From contig JAJAYY010000053.1 of NCBI GenBank assembly GCA_026785965.1, positions 1-6,256 of the forward strand: DNA of 6,256 nucleotides, in the 5' to 3' direction. Below the pieces are notes generated by a model. It searched no databases. It saw only the letters and a list, made by a program, of their open reading frames with translations, and was not told the origin of the DNA. Made by a program: the position numbers and the translations under genes. Within the stretch, counting starts at the first letter, position 1; each line of letters starts with the position of its first letter. Source of the stretch: Sphingomonas bacterium (lineage in GTDB: Bacteria; Pseudomonadota; Alphaproteobacteria; Sphingomonadales; Sphingomonadaceae). This document shows, one piece after another, positions 1 to 5,503 of the stretch.

Positions 1-585
1 CTCGACGGGATCGCGCCGCGGATCCTGTCGCGGTTGAGCTGGGGGCTGGTCGCGGACATCAACCCGGCCGAATATGAGCTTCGGCTCAACATCATCGATG
101 CCAAATTGTCGGTCCTTCCCGGGGTCGAAATGCCGCGCCCGGTGGTCGAATTCCTTGCCCGCCGGCTGACCAGCTCGATCCGCGAATTGGAAGGCGCGCT
201 CAACCGCATCGCGGCTTATGCGATGATGACCGGGCGCGTAATCGACGTGCCGTTCGTCGAAGAAGTGCTCGCCAACGTGCTGCGCGCCAACCAGCGGCGC
301 ATTTCGATCGACGAAATCCAGACCCAGGTCGCCGAGCATTATCGCATCCGCAAGGCCGAGATGACCTCGGCGCGGCGCGCGCGCGAAGTTGCCCGGCCGC
401 GCCAGGTGGCAATGTATCTGTCGAAGCAGCTGACGCCCAAGTCGCTGCCCGATATCGGTCGACGCTTCGGCGGGCGCGACCACACCACGGTGATCCACGC
501 CGTCAAGCAGATCGAGCGATTGCGCGCGAGCGATAGCGAACTTGACGCCGACATTCGCTTGCTGACGCGCCAGCTGGAAGGCTGA
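1..585 (+). CDS. dnaA: Chromosomal replication initiator protein DnaA, C-terminal part (5' end outside window)
   Basis: DnaA is the AAA+ ATPase that binds DnaA boxes at oriC, opens the duplex and recruits the replicative helicase. The frame is open from the first base, so the N-terminal and Walker motifs lie upstream; 194 residues are visible. Residues 7-17 (RILSRLSWGLV) match the conserved segment holding the arginine finger. The sensor II motif IRELEG is at about 60-65. The C-terminal DNA-binding domain IV starts near residue 99. Its basic loop and helix (RRAREVARPRQVAMYL, about 125-140) lead into the signature GGRDHTTV (157-164), the helix-turn-helix part that reads DnaA boxes. The protein ends normally with TGA, and a strong terminator follows 73 bases later, so dnaA appears to be the last gene of its transcript. 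No DnaA-box cluster was noticed in the adjacent intergenic DNA, so the window does not show oriC. Identification is very secure; only the start is missing. Confidence 0.98.
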   Translation, partial: LDGIAPRILSRLSWGLVADINPAEYELRLNIIDAKLSVLPGVEMPRPVVEFLARRLTSSIRELEGALNRIAAYAMMTGRVIDVPFVEEVLANVLRANQRRISIDEIQTQVAEHYRIRKAEMTSARRAREVARPRQVAMYLSKQLTPKSLPDIGRRFGGRDHTTVIHAVKQIERLRASDSELDADIRLLTRQLEG

Positions 586-623
586 TCCGGGGGTCAAGGG
601 AGCCCGTTGAAGCGTGGCTTTGG

Positions 624-664
624 CGGGCCCCACAGAGGTCCAGTCCCCAACTGGTCGGGGCCCG
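624..664 (+). other. Possible alternative stem-loop competing with the dnaA terminator
   Basis: Bases 624-631 (CGGGCCCC) are complementary to 657-664 (GGGGCCCG). Between them lies a second hairpin, CCAGT (640-644) with ACTGG (650-654) around a CCCCA loop. Folding this way would occupy the left arm of the intrinsic terminator at 658-692, so the two structures are mutually exclusive. That is the geometry of an attenuator. However, the pairing arms are simple G/C runs in a high-GC genome, so chance is a serious alternative. The role is inferred, not shown. Confidence 0.3.
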
Positions 665-692
665 GCGGGAGCGATCCTTCCGGGCCCTTTTT
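658..692 (+). terminator. Rho-independent terminator of dnaA
   Basis: The outer stem is GGGCCCGG (658-665) paired with CCGGGCCC (680-687). The inner stem is GGGA with TCCT (one G-U pair), closed by a GCGA tetraloop of the stable GNRA type; one C/T mismatch joins the two stems. Five T residues follow (688-692). The hairpin is GC-rich, is followed at once by the T tract, and sits downstream of the dnaA stop on the same strand, as expected for an intrinsic terminator. Confidence 0.88.
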
Positions 693-702
693 CTGAGCCA
701 TG

Positions 703-735
703 AAAAAGGCCCACCCGGAGGACCGGGCGGGCCTT
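703..735 (-). terminator. Rho-independent terminator of the DUF4136 lipoprotein gene
   Basis: Read on the minus strand, a 13-position stem (735-723 with 718-706) has a single mismatch (A713 opposite C728) and a four-base loop at 719-722. The transcript then runs through five U residues (707-703, two of them also able to pair in the stem). It lies 28 bases after the lipoprotein stop codon. Only ten bases separate it from the T tract of the dnaA terminator, so the two convergent genes have separate back-to-back terminators rather than one shared bidirectional hairpin. Confidence 0.88.
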
Positions 736-763
736 GATCTGGGGCGCGCCAGCGCGCGGTTGG

Positions 764-1426
764 TTAGCGGGTCCGCGCGGGCGGCGGGACCGTGATCTTG
801 ACGGTTTCGCCCGAGCGACCGGGGAAGCCGGTGAACATCGCCTCGACCAGATTCGGCACCAGCGTACCGAGATTGTCGTTCTGCGAGCGCGCCTTGGCAT
901 GGCCCTCGAACAGCGCCGCATTGTCGACCTTGCGACGGATGTCGAGGTCGAGGAAGCTCTTGTAGACGGTGTAGCTGGTCGTGCCCGAGCCGTAGAACGG
1001 GTCGTCCCACCCATAATAGAATGGCGAGCGGGCGCCATAATAGCCCCAGCGCGAATAATAAGGCCGGCCATAATAACCGCGGCTGCGATAGAAGGGGTCG
1101 CTGTAACCGAACGGATCGCGGTCATACTGGGTCGTGCCATCGTCGACCCCATAACCGAGGCGGACGACCATGGTCGCGGCGTTGACGGTCGCGGCGGGCG
1201 CATAGCCCTGCGCCTGCATCGCCTGACTGACCATGTTGGCGTAGCGCGAGAATTCGAGGCCGCCCATGTCGGCGGCATTCATCGGCACCACGACGAAGCT
1301 CTGGCCCTGCGGGGCAGGCATCGCCTGGTAACGCGACACTTGCGCCGGGAAACCGGTCGCGCAGCCCGATAGGCCGACCACCGAAACACCGAGCGCAAGC
1401 GCTGCGGCAAGCTTGAAATTACGCAT
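764..1426 (-). CDS. DUF4136 domain-containing lipoprotein
   Basis: A predicted 220-residue secreted lipoprotein of unknown function. The N-terminus has a short basic region and a hydrophobic stretch ending in the lipobox LSGC, with the lipidated cysteine at residue 22. It is therefore expected to be cut by signal peptidase II and membrane-anchored; with Ala rather than Asp after the cysteine, the outer membrane is the likelier site. The region from about 45 to the end fits the DUF4136 family: an early segment with GGLEFSRYANMVSQAM (55-70), and a late segment with LDLDIRRK (159-166), LFEGHAKA (172-179) and a closing NLVEAMFTGFPG. Between them, residues 98-146 are dominated by Tyr, Phe, Gly, Arg and Asp and include three YYG units. 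The start was placed at the ATG (1424-1426) because AGAGGG lies eight bases upstream. An in-frame GTG at 1433-1435 would overlap that ribosome-binding site. The gene converges on dnaA and lies 104 bases downstream of trpS, so it may have its own promoter, though none is clear. Membership in the family is fairly secure; the function is unknown. Confidence 0.9.
   Translation of the reverse strand: MRNFKLAAALALGVSVVGLSGCATGFPAQVSRYQAMPAPQGQSFVVVPMNAADMGGLEFSRYANMVSQAMQAQGYAPAATVNAATMVVRLGYGVDDGTTQYDRDPFGYSDPFYRSRGYYGRPYYSRWGYYGARSPFYYGWDDPFYGSGTTSYTVYKSFLDLDIRRKVDNAALFEGHAKARSQNDNLGTLVPNLVEAMFTGFPGRSGETVKITVPPPARTR
1011..1075 (-). repeat. Short coding repeat, three YYG-encoding units
   Basis: The octamer CCATAATA occurs on the plus strand at 1011-1018, 1035-1042 and 1068-1075. 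Each copy reads TAT-TAT-GG on the coding strand and encodes Tyr-Tyr-Gly, at residues 118-120, 129-131 and 137-139 of the lipoprotein. Spacing is uneven (24 and 33 bases, both multiples of three). This fits in-frame expansion or drift of a low-complexity aromatic segment rather than a regular tandem array. Confidence 0.6.
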
Positions 1427-1434
1427 TCGACTCA

Positions 1435-1440
1435 CCCTCT
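1435..1440 (-). promoter_or_regulatory. Ribosome-binding site deciding the lipoprotein start
   Basis: On the minus strand AGAGGG is followed by eight bases and then ATG at 1426. The alternative GTG start at 1435 shares a base with this motif, leaving it no usable spacing. This favours the ATG and a 220-residue product over a 223-residue one. Confidence 0.65.
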
Positions 1441-1472
1441 GATCCGAAAAACCCTTGGCATTCCGGTGTCAT

Positions 1473-1523
1473 AGCACAAGCCGTGCTGAATAGGCGATGA
1501 AGCGAGTAGGTCGGCTATCCGAC
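1473..1523. other. Two small inverted repeats between trpS and the lipoprotein gene
   Basis: AGCAC (1473-1477) pairs with GTGCT (1483-1487) around five bases, and GTCGG (1510-1514) pairs with CCGAC (1519-1523) around CTAT. The second lies just after the trpS stop codon in the minus-strand direction. Neither is followed by a T tract on either strand, so neither is a normal intrinsic terminator. They could be weak operators, transcript-stabilising hairpins or chance. No convincing -35/-10 pair was found for the lipoprotein gene in this 104-base gap. Confidence 0.25.
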
Positions 1524-1530
1524 TCCGCGT

Positions 1531-2541
1531 TCAGGCGCGCAAGCCGACCGCACGATAGGCGCCAGCAAGAACCGGCGCGGCGAGCGTGGCCGCGCGCTCG
1601 GCGCCCGCCGCGAGGAAGGCATCGATCTGCGCCTCGTCGCGGCGCAGCTCGACCAGCCGCAGGCGCAGCGGCGCGAGCAAGGCGACCACCGCGTCGGCGA
1701 GCGCCGGCTTGAACGCACCGAACCCCTGACCGGCAAAGCGCGCCAGCACCGCGGCTTCGCTTTCGCCGCTGATCGCAGCCATGATCCCGACCAAATTCTT
1801 GGCTTCGGGCCGCGCCGTGAGCAGCGCCGGATCATCGGGCAATGGCTCGGGGTCGGTCCTCGCCTTGCGCACTTTCTGGACGATCGCCTCGTCGCTGTCG
1901 GTAAGGTTGATCCGGCTCATGTCCGACGGATCCGACTTGGACATTTTGACGCTGCCGTCGCGCAAGCTCATGACCCGCGCCGCGGTGCCGCCGCTGATGT
2001 ATGGCTCGGGCGCGACGAACAGCTCGACATCGAAATCGTTGTTGAATTTGAGCGCGATGTCGCGGGCCAGCTCGATATGCTGCTTCTGGTCCTCCTCGAC
2101 CGGAACGTGGGTGGCGTTGTAGACCAGCACGTCGGCCGCCTGGAGCACTGGGTAAGTGAACAGCCCGACGCTCGCACCTTCGCGCGATTTGCCCGATTTT
2201 TCCTTGAACTGGGTCATTCGGTTGAGCCAGCCCATCCGCGCGGTGCATTGCAAAAGCCACGCCAGCTCGGGATGCGCCGGGACCGCGCTTTGCGCGAACA
2301 GGGTCGATTTGGCCGGGTCGATCCCGCTGGCGATCAGCGCCGCCGCCATTTCGCGGACATTGGCCTTGAGCTGGGTCGGGTCGACCTCGACCGTCAGCGC
2401 GTGAAGGTCGGCGAGGAAGAACAGGCATTCGGCCTCGTCCTGCATCCGCACCCAGCGCAGAATCGCCCCGAGCAGATTGCCGAGATGGAGCCCGCCGGTC
2501 GGCTGGATGCCGGAGACGACGCGCATGGCTTGCCCGGTCAT
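1531..2541 (-). CDS. trpS: Tryptophan--tRNA ligase (TrpRS)
   Basis: A class Ic aminoacyl-tRNA synthetase of the cytoplasm. It activates tryptophan with ATP and loads it on tRNA-Trp. At 336 residues it is close to the usual bacterial length of about 330-340. The class I HIGH-type signature is PTGGLHLGN (14-22). The tryptophan-pocket segment [11 protein letters not shown] is at 129-139, the EEDQKQH region at 149-155, and the second ATP-binding signature KMSKS at 199-203, followed by DPS. The C-terminal half is the helical anticodon-recognition domain. The ATG at 2541 overlaps the murJ stop as ATGA, suggesting translational coupling. An internal ATG at 2526 (residue 6, [11 protein letters not shown]) would also give a complete catalytic fold and cannot be excluded as the true start. 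The Gly at 17 and Leu at 23 differ from the Asn and Tyr usually seen around this motif. No terminator with a T tract follows the stop, so read-through towards the lipoprotein gene is possible. Confidence 0.97.
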   Translation of the reverse strand: MTGQAMRVVSGIQPTGGLHLGNLLGAILRWVRMQDEAECLFFLADLHALTVEVDPTQLKANVREMAAALIASGIDPAKSTLFAQSAVPAHPELAWLLQCTARMGWLNRMTQFKEKSGKSREGASVGLFTYPVLQAADVLVYNATHVPVEEDQKQHIELARDIALKFNNDFDVELFVAPEPYISGGTAARVMSLRDGSVKMSKSDPSDMSRINLTDSDEAIVQKVRKARTDPEPLPDDPALLTARPEAKNLVGIMAAISGESEAAVLARFAGQGFGAFKPALADAVVALLAPLRLRLVELRRDEAQIDAFLAAGAERAATLAAPVLAGAYRAVGLRA

Positions 2542-4100
2542 TTGACTTCAACCTTCTTCGAGCGGGGGAGCAGCGTGGCGATGGCTTCCTTGTCGATTCC
2601 GCCGATCATCCAGGCGACGGCGAAATAGACCAATCCGCCAAGTCCGACCAGCGCGCCAAGCCCGATAACCCGTTCGATCACATTGCCGAAGAACAGGTCA
2701 CCAGCCACACGTTTGATTGCATAAAGGGTCGCTGCCATCGCGACCGCCGCGAGCAATTGTCGGGCGACCCGGCCAATCAGCCAGCCCGGCATCCGAAATT
2801 GTCGCCGCGCGTGGAGGATGACGAACAATGAGGCGAAATTGATCCACGCGCTGGCCGACGTGACCGTCGCCAGGCTGTAGATGCCCATCACCGGAATGAG
2901 CAGGAAGTTGGCGACGACTCCCGAGGCCAGTACGGCCATTGCGATTCGCACCGGCGTCTTGACGTCCTTGCGCGCGTAAAACGCCGGCGTGAGCACCTTG
3001 ACGAGGACATAAGCGGGCAGGCCGGTGACCAGGATGGCGAGGATGTTGCCGGTGATGCGCGCGTTTTCGACACTATACTCGCCGCCCTGATATAGCGCGC
3101 CGATGATCGGACCCGAGGCGACCGCCAATGCCAGCGTGGCGGGCAGGGTCAGCAGCATCGACAGGTCGAACGCCCGGGCCTGGACATCGGCGGCCTCGAC
3201 CTCGTCGTGACGCGCAATCGACTGGCTGATTGCCGGCAGGATGGCGACCCCCAGCGCGGTGCCGATGATCGACAACGGAAGCTGGTTCAAGCGGTCGGCA
3301 TAGCTGAGGTTGGTCAGCGCGCCCTCGCCAAGCCGCGAGGAGAAATAAGCGTAGAACAATTGGCTGATCTGGTAGACGCCTGCAGCGATCGTCGCGGGCA
3401 GGATGAGCACAACCAGTTCGCGCACCGCCGGGGTCATCCTCGGGCGTCCGAGGCGCAGCTTGATCCCTGCCCGCCGCACCGCCGCCCAGCACAAAGCGAA
3501 TTGCGCTATCCCGCCAACCAATACCGCGATCGCCATGTAGCGAACGGTCTCGACCTTGTCCGGCGGGGCCACCAGCAGGCCGATGATCAACGCGAGGTTG
3601 AGCAAAGCGGGCGCGAAGGCGGCGACCGCAAAGCGGGTCAGCGAGTTGAGCACGCCTGACAAGAGCGCGACCAGGCTGATGAACAGCAAATATGGGAAGG
3701 TCCAGCGTGTCAACTCGACCGCCAGATCAAGCTTTCCGGGAACTGACTGATATTCGCCCGCGACGACGAGGAGAATTCCGGGCATCGCGACTTCAAACAC
3801 GATCGTGACGAGCAGCAACGTCGGCATGAAGACCGACAAGATGTCGCTTGAGAAGGTTTCTGCATCGGCGGTCCCACCGGCTTCGAGCCGCCGCGAAAAG
3901 AGCGGCACAAAGCCCGCCGAAAACGCACCTTCGGCAAACAGCCGGCGAAAGATATTGGGCAGCAGGAAGGCGAGGTTGAACGCGTCATTGGCGTGGCTTG
4001 CGCCGAGCACGCGGCTGCCGATCATGTCGCGCGCAAAGCCGAGCAGCCGGCTGACCATCGTCAGTCCGCCAATCGAGCCGATCGCCCGGTAAAGATTCAT
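2538..4100 (-). CDS. murJ: Lipid II flippase MurJ (MviN family)
   Basis: An inner-membrane transporter of the MOP superfamily. It moves undecaprenyl-linked lipid II to the periplasmic face for peptidoglycan synthesis. The 520-residue protein is hydrophobic through most of its length and is the right size for the usual 14-helix MurJ. Residues known to be essential in E. coli MurJ are at the same numbers here: Arg18, Arg24, Asp39, Arg52 and Arg270. The conserved segments are [14 protein letters not shown] (12-25), [15 protein letters not shown] (47-61) and YADRLNQLP (267-275). The start ATG lies 13 bases after the secB stop. No clear Shine-Dalgarno motif precedes it (the bases just before it read GCGCTAG), so re-initiation by ribosomes finishing secB is plausible. 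The stop codon overlaps the trpS start. Cluster position suggests transcription from the secB promoter. The short tail ends in a basic, probably cytoplasmic stretch (RSKKVEVK). Identification is very secure. Confidence 0.98.
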   Translation of the reverse strand: MNLYRAIGSIGGLTMVSRLLGFARDMIGSRVLGASHANDAFNLAFLLPNIFRRLFAEGAFSAGFVPLFSRRLEAGGTADAETFSSDILSVFMPTLLLVTIVFEVAMPGILLVVAGEYQSVPGKLDLAVELTRWTFPYLLFISLVALLSGVLNSLTRFAVAAFAPALLNLALIIGLLVAPPDKVETVRYMAIAVLVGGIAQFALCWAAVRRAGIKLRLGRPRMTPAVRELVVLILPATIAAGVYQISQLFYAYFSSRLGEGALTNLSYADRLNQLPLSIIGTALGVAILPAISQSIARHDEVEAADVQARAFDLSMLLTLPATLALAVASGPIIGALYQGGEYSVENARITGNILAILVTGLPAYVLVKVLTPAFYARKDVKTPVRIAMAVLASGVVANFLLIPVMGIYSLATVTSASAWINFASLFVILHARRQFRMPGWLIGRVARQLLAAVAMAATLYAIKRVAGDLFFGNVIERVIGLGALVGLGGLVYFAVAWMIGGIDKEAIATLLPRSKKVEVK

Positions 4101-4113
4101 CTAGCGCGGCTGC

Positions 4114-4641
4114 TCAAGCGTTGCCGGCCGGTTCGGCATCGGCAAGTGCCTGGTCGCCGTCGCCCGGCTGGGCATTGGCGGCTTCAATCTGCGCCATATA
4201 CGCCGCGCCGAAGTCGATCGGGTCGAGCAGCACCGGCGGGAACCCTAGATTCTGGACCGCCTCGGCGACGACCTGACGCGCGAACGGGAACAGCAGCCGC
4301 GGCGCTTCGACCAGCAGGAACGGCGGCAGCGCCTCATCGGGAATGTTGCGCAGCCCGAACAGGCCGGCATAGGCAAGGTCGACGAGAAAATGCGCGCCCT
4401 GGTCAGAGCTCGCCTTGAGCTCGATCCGCAGAATGACCTCGTGGACTTCTTCGCTGATGCGATTGACGTTGATGTTGAACTGAACGTCAAGCTGGGGCGT
4501 GGTCGGCCATTGGAAAACCTGCGGTGCACTCGGATTCTCGGCCGACAAGTCCTTGATATATTGAGCAATAGCGCCGACTTCAGGGATTCCGTCCTGGGAT
4601 CCGTTGAGGGCCACGTCGGGGGTTGTTTCTTGCTCGGCCAT
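4114..4641 (-). CDS. secB: Protein-export chaperone SecB
   Basis: A cytoplasmic tetrameric chaperone that holds precursor proteins unfolded and hands them to SecA at the Sec translocon. The family-typical elements appear in order: an N-terminal YIKDLS (28-33) followed by ENPSAP; the beta-strand core with QLDVQFNINVN (50-60) and VHEVILRIELKA (66-77); DLAYAGLFGL (88-97); VEAPRLLFPFAR (111-122); and GFPPVLLDPIDF (133-144). At 175 residues it is somewhat longer than the 155 of E. coli. The extra length is an acidic and alanine-rich N-terminal lead and a polar C-terminal tail after about 156. The start ATG is preceded by GGAAG at about nine bases, and by AGGA placed too close to be the main site. 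It is the first gene of the minus-strand cluster with murJ and trpS, and it faces the Tim44-domain gene across a divergent promoter region. Confidence 0.97.
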   Translation of the reverse strand: MAEQETTPDVALNGSQDGIPEVGAIAQYIKDLSAENPSAPQVFQWPTTPQLDVQFNINVNRISEEVHEVILRIELKASSDQGAHFLVDLAYAGLFGLRNIPDEALPPFLLVEAPRLLFPFARQVVAEAVQNLGFPPVLLDPIDFGAAYMAQIEAANAQPGDGDQALADAEPAGNA

Positions 4642-4710
4642 GATCCTGTTCTTCCATTAAATTCGAGGGTGTTCGGCACGGCGCGAACGAGCGCCTGCGC
4701 TTGGCGCCGC

Positions 4711-4738
4711 GACTAGCAGCCGGGTCAAAGCCATGCAA
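4711..4738 (-). promoter_or_regulatory. Weak candidate sigma-70-type promoter for secB
   Basis: On the minus strand TTGCAT (4738-4733) is followed after 16 bases by CTAGTC (4716-4711), which would give a leader of about 65 bases before secB. The match to the consensus is poor beyond TTG at -35. It is listed because a promoter must exist here and because CTAG-containing -10 elements are plausible in high-GC alphaproteobacteria. A TTGACC at 4728-4723 is better as a -35 but has no partner at the right distance. Confidence 0.2.
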
Positions 4739-4782
4739 TGGGATGAAGCGCAATGCGCGCGCGGCGGAGCGACCTTTGTATC

Positions 4783-4797
4783 TGCGCGTTAAGCGCA
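4783..4797. promoter_or_regulatory. Short inverted repeat, possible operator
   Basis: TGCGC (4783-4787) and GCGCA (4793-4797) are perfect inverted arms around GTTAA. It lies 56 bases before the start of the Tim44-domain gene and upstream of the presumed secB promoter, a suitable place for a regulator of either gene. No family of regulator is suggested by the sequence, and a five-base arm is easily met by chance at this GC content. Confidence 0.25.
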
Positions 4798-4814
4798 TTA
4801 TGTTGGACGGTACG

Positions 4815-4839
4815 GCGGCACGTTTTCGACCGCTTTTTT
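4815..4839 (+). terminator. Terminator-like hairpin in the leader of the Tim44-domain gene
   Basis: GCGG (4815-4818) pairs with CCGC (4830-4833), and an inner CG/CG pair closes a TTTT loop. Six T residues follow (4834-4839). The stem is short and interrupted by a small internal loop, so it would be weak. Its position, with the T run ending 13 bases before the start codon, would make it an attenuator-like element if real. It could instead simply be a T-rich, unstructured initiation region. Confidence 0.3.
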
Positions 4840-4852
4840 GAAAGTTTGATCC

Positions 4853-5503
4853 TTGACTGCCATTGTCATCCTCGCGCTGGTCGCTGTGTTCATCGGGCTC
4901 AGGCTCTACAATGTGCTGGGTGAGCGCACCGGCCATGAGCAGCCGATCCTCAAGTCCGCCGATCCCGAGGCGCGGATCGAGCCGCGGGCGGCGACGGCCA
5001 CGGCGCTGCCGATGACCATGTCCGACGGTGGCGACCTCGCTTATCTGCCGACCGCCGGGCCCGGCGTGCGCGCGCTGCTCGCCGCCGATTCAACATTCGA
5101 TGTCGCGCGGTTCCTCGAAGGCGCGCAACAGGCCTATCGCATGATCCTCGAAGCTTTCTGGAAGGGCGATCTTGAAGCGATGCGGCCGCACGTCGATGGG
5201 CAAGTGTTTGAAACCTTTTCCGGGGCGGTCGAGCAGCGCACCAAGGACGGGCTGGTGCTCGACAATCGCCTGGTGACGATCGACCAGGCGGTGATCACCG
5301 GGGCCGAGATGGACGGCAGGGTCGCGCTGGTCGAGGTTCGCTTCGAAGCCGACATCGCCGCGGTCACGCGCAATGCCGAGGGCGAAGTCGTCGCCGGATC
5401 GCTGTCGGACGCGGTCCAGACGCGCGACCGCTGGACCTTCCGTCGCGACATAAGCGCGGCCGACCCCAACTGGCAGCTGGTCGAAACCGACGAGGAAGAG
5501 TGA
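4853..5503 (+). CDS. timA: Tim44/TimA family inner-membrane protein
   Basis: A 216-residue protein with one N-terminal membrane segment (about 3-19) followed by LRLYNVLGERTGHEQ (16-30), the run that typically opens alphaproteobacterial Tim44-like proteins. A variable, low-complexity linker (about 31-75) leads to the Tim44-like domain (about 80-212), with FLEGAQQAYRMILEAFWKGD (87-106) and a beta-rich end around VALVEVRFEADI and DRWTFRRD. The domain is related to the C-terminal domain of mitochondrial Tim44. The bacterial protein is thought to be a membrane-bound adaptor, but its partner is not established. The apparent start is TTG: an in-frame TGA at 4847-4849 rules out starts further upstream, and the next codons are needed for the membrane segment. 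Only a weak GAAAG (4840-4844) serves as ribosome-binding site. It diverges from secB and overlaps mltA by GTGA, so it is probably the first gene of an operon with mltA. Family is secure, start less so. Confidence 0.92.
   Translation: MTAIVILALVAVFIGLRLYNVLGERTGHEQPILKSADPEARIEPRAATATALPMTMSDGGDLAYLPTAGPGVRALLAADSTFDVARFLEGAQQAYRMILEAFWKGDLEAMRPHVDGQVFETFSGAVEQRTKDGLVLDNRLVTIDQAVITGAEMDGRVALVEVRFEADIAAVTRNAEGEVVAGSLSDAVQTRDRWTFRRDISAADPNWQLVETDEEE

Larger units (their letters stand above)
4642..4852. other. Divergent intergenic region between secB and the Tim44-domain gene
   Basis: These 211 bases lie between two divergent starts and must carry promoters or leaders for both. An antisense frame stays open through the whole gap, but it runs into both flanking genes out of frame and its product resembles nothing recognised. 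The content that can be pointed to is a weak minus-strand promoter candidate, a short inverted repeat and a terminator-like hairpin with a T run. There is also a small GCGCC/GGCGC hairpin (4691-4695 with 4703-4707) in the presumed secB leader. No RNA gene or known riboswitch was recognised. Confidence 0.6.

Noticed and set aside
594..1010. Minus-strand open frame of 138 codons across the two terminators
   Set aside because: It spans both strong intrinsic terminators and overlaps the lipoprotein gene out of frame; no domain is visible.
734..1372. Plus-strand open frame of 212 codons opposite the lipoprotein gene
   Set aside because: It is antisense to a gene with a clear lipobox, ribosome-binding site and terminator, and its product is an Arg/Ala/Val-rich shadow without domains.
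1468..1490. Possible lipoprotein promoter with TATGAC or TTGTGC on the minus strand
   Set aside because: Neither hexamer has a partner resembling a -35 or -10 element at 16-18 bases, so it cannot be supported.
1504..1525. Possible trpS terminator hairpin just after the stop codon
   Set aside because: The stem is only five base pairs and no T tract follows on the minus strand.
1429..1525. Two GACTC sites (1429-1433 and 1521-1525) as possible CcrM methylation control of the lipoprotein gene
   Set aside because: GANTC sites also occur elsewhere in the window, including inside genes, and nothing about this pair shows a regulatory role.
4580..4936. Minus-strand open frame of 118 codons covering the whole secB/timA intergenic region
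   Set aside because: It overlaps the coding starts of both well-identified genes in another frame, has an arginine-rich low-complexity product typical of high-GC antisense frames, and lacks a recognisable domain.
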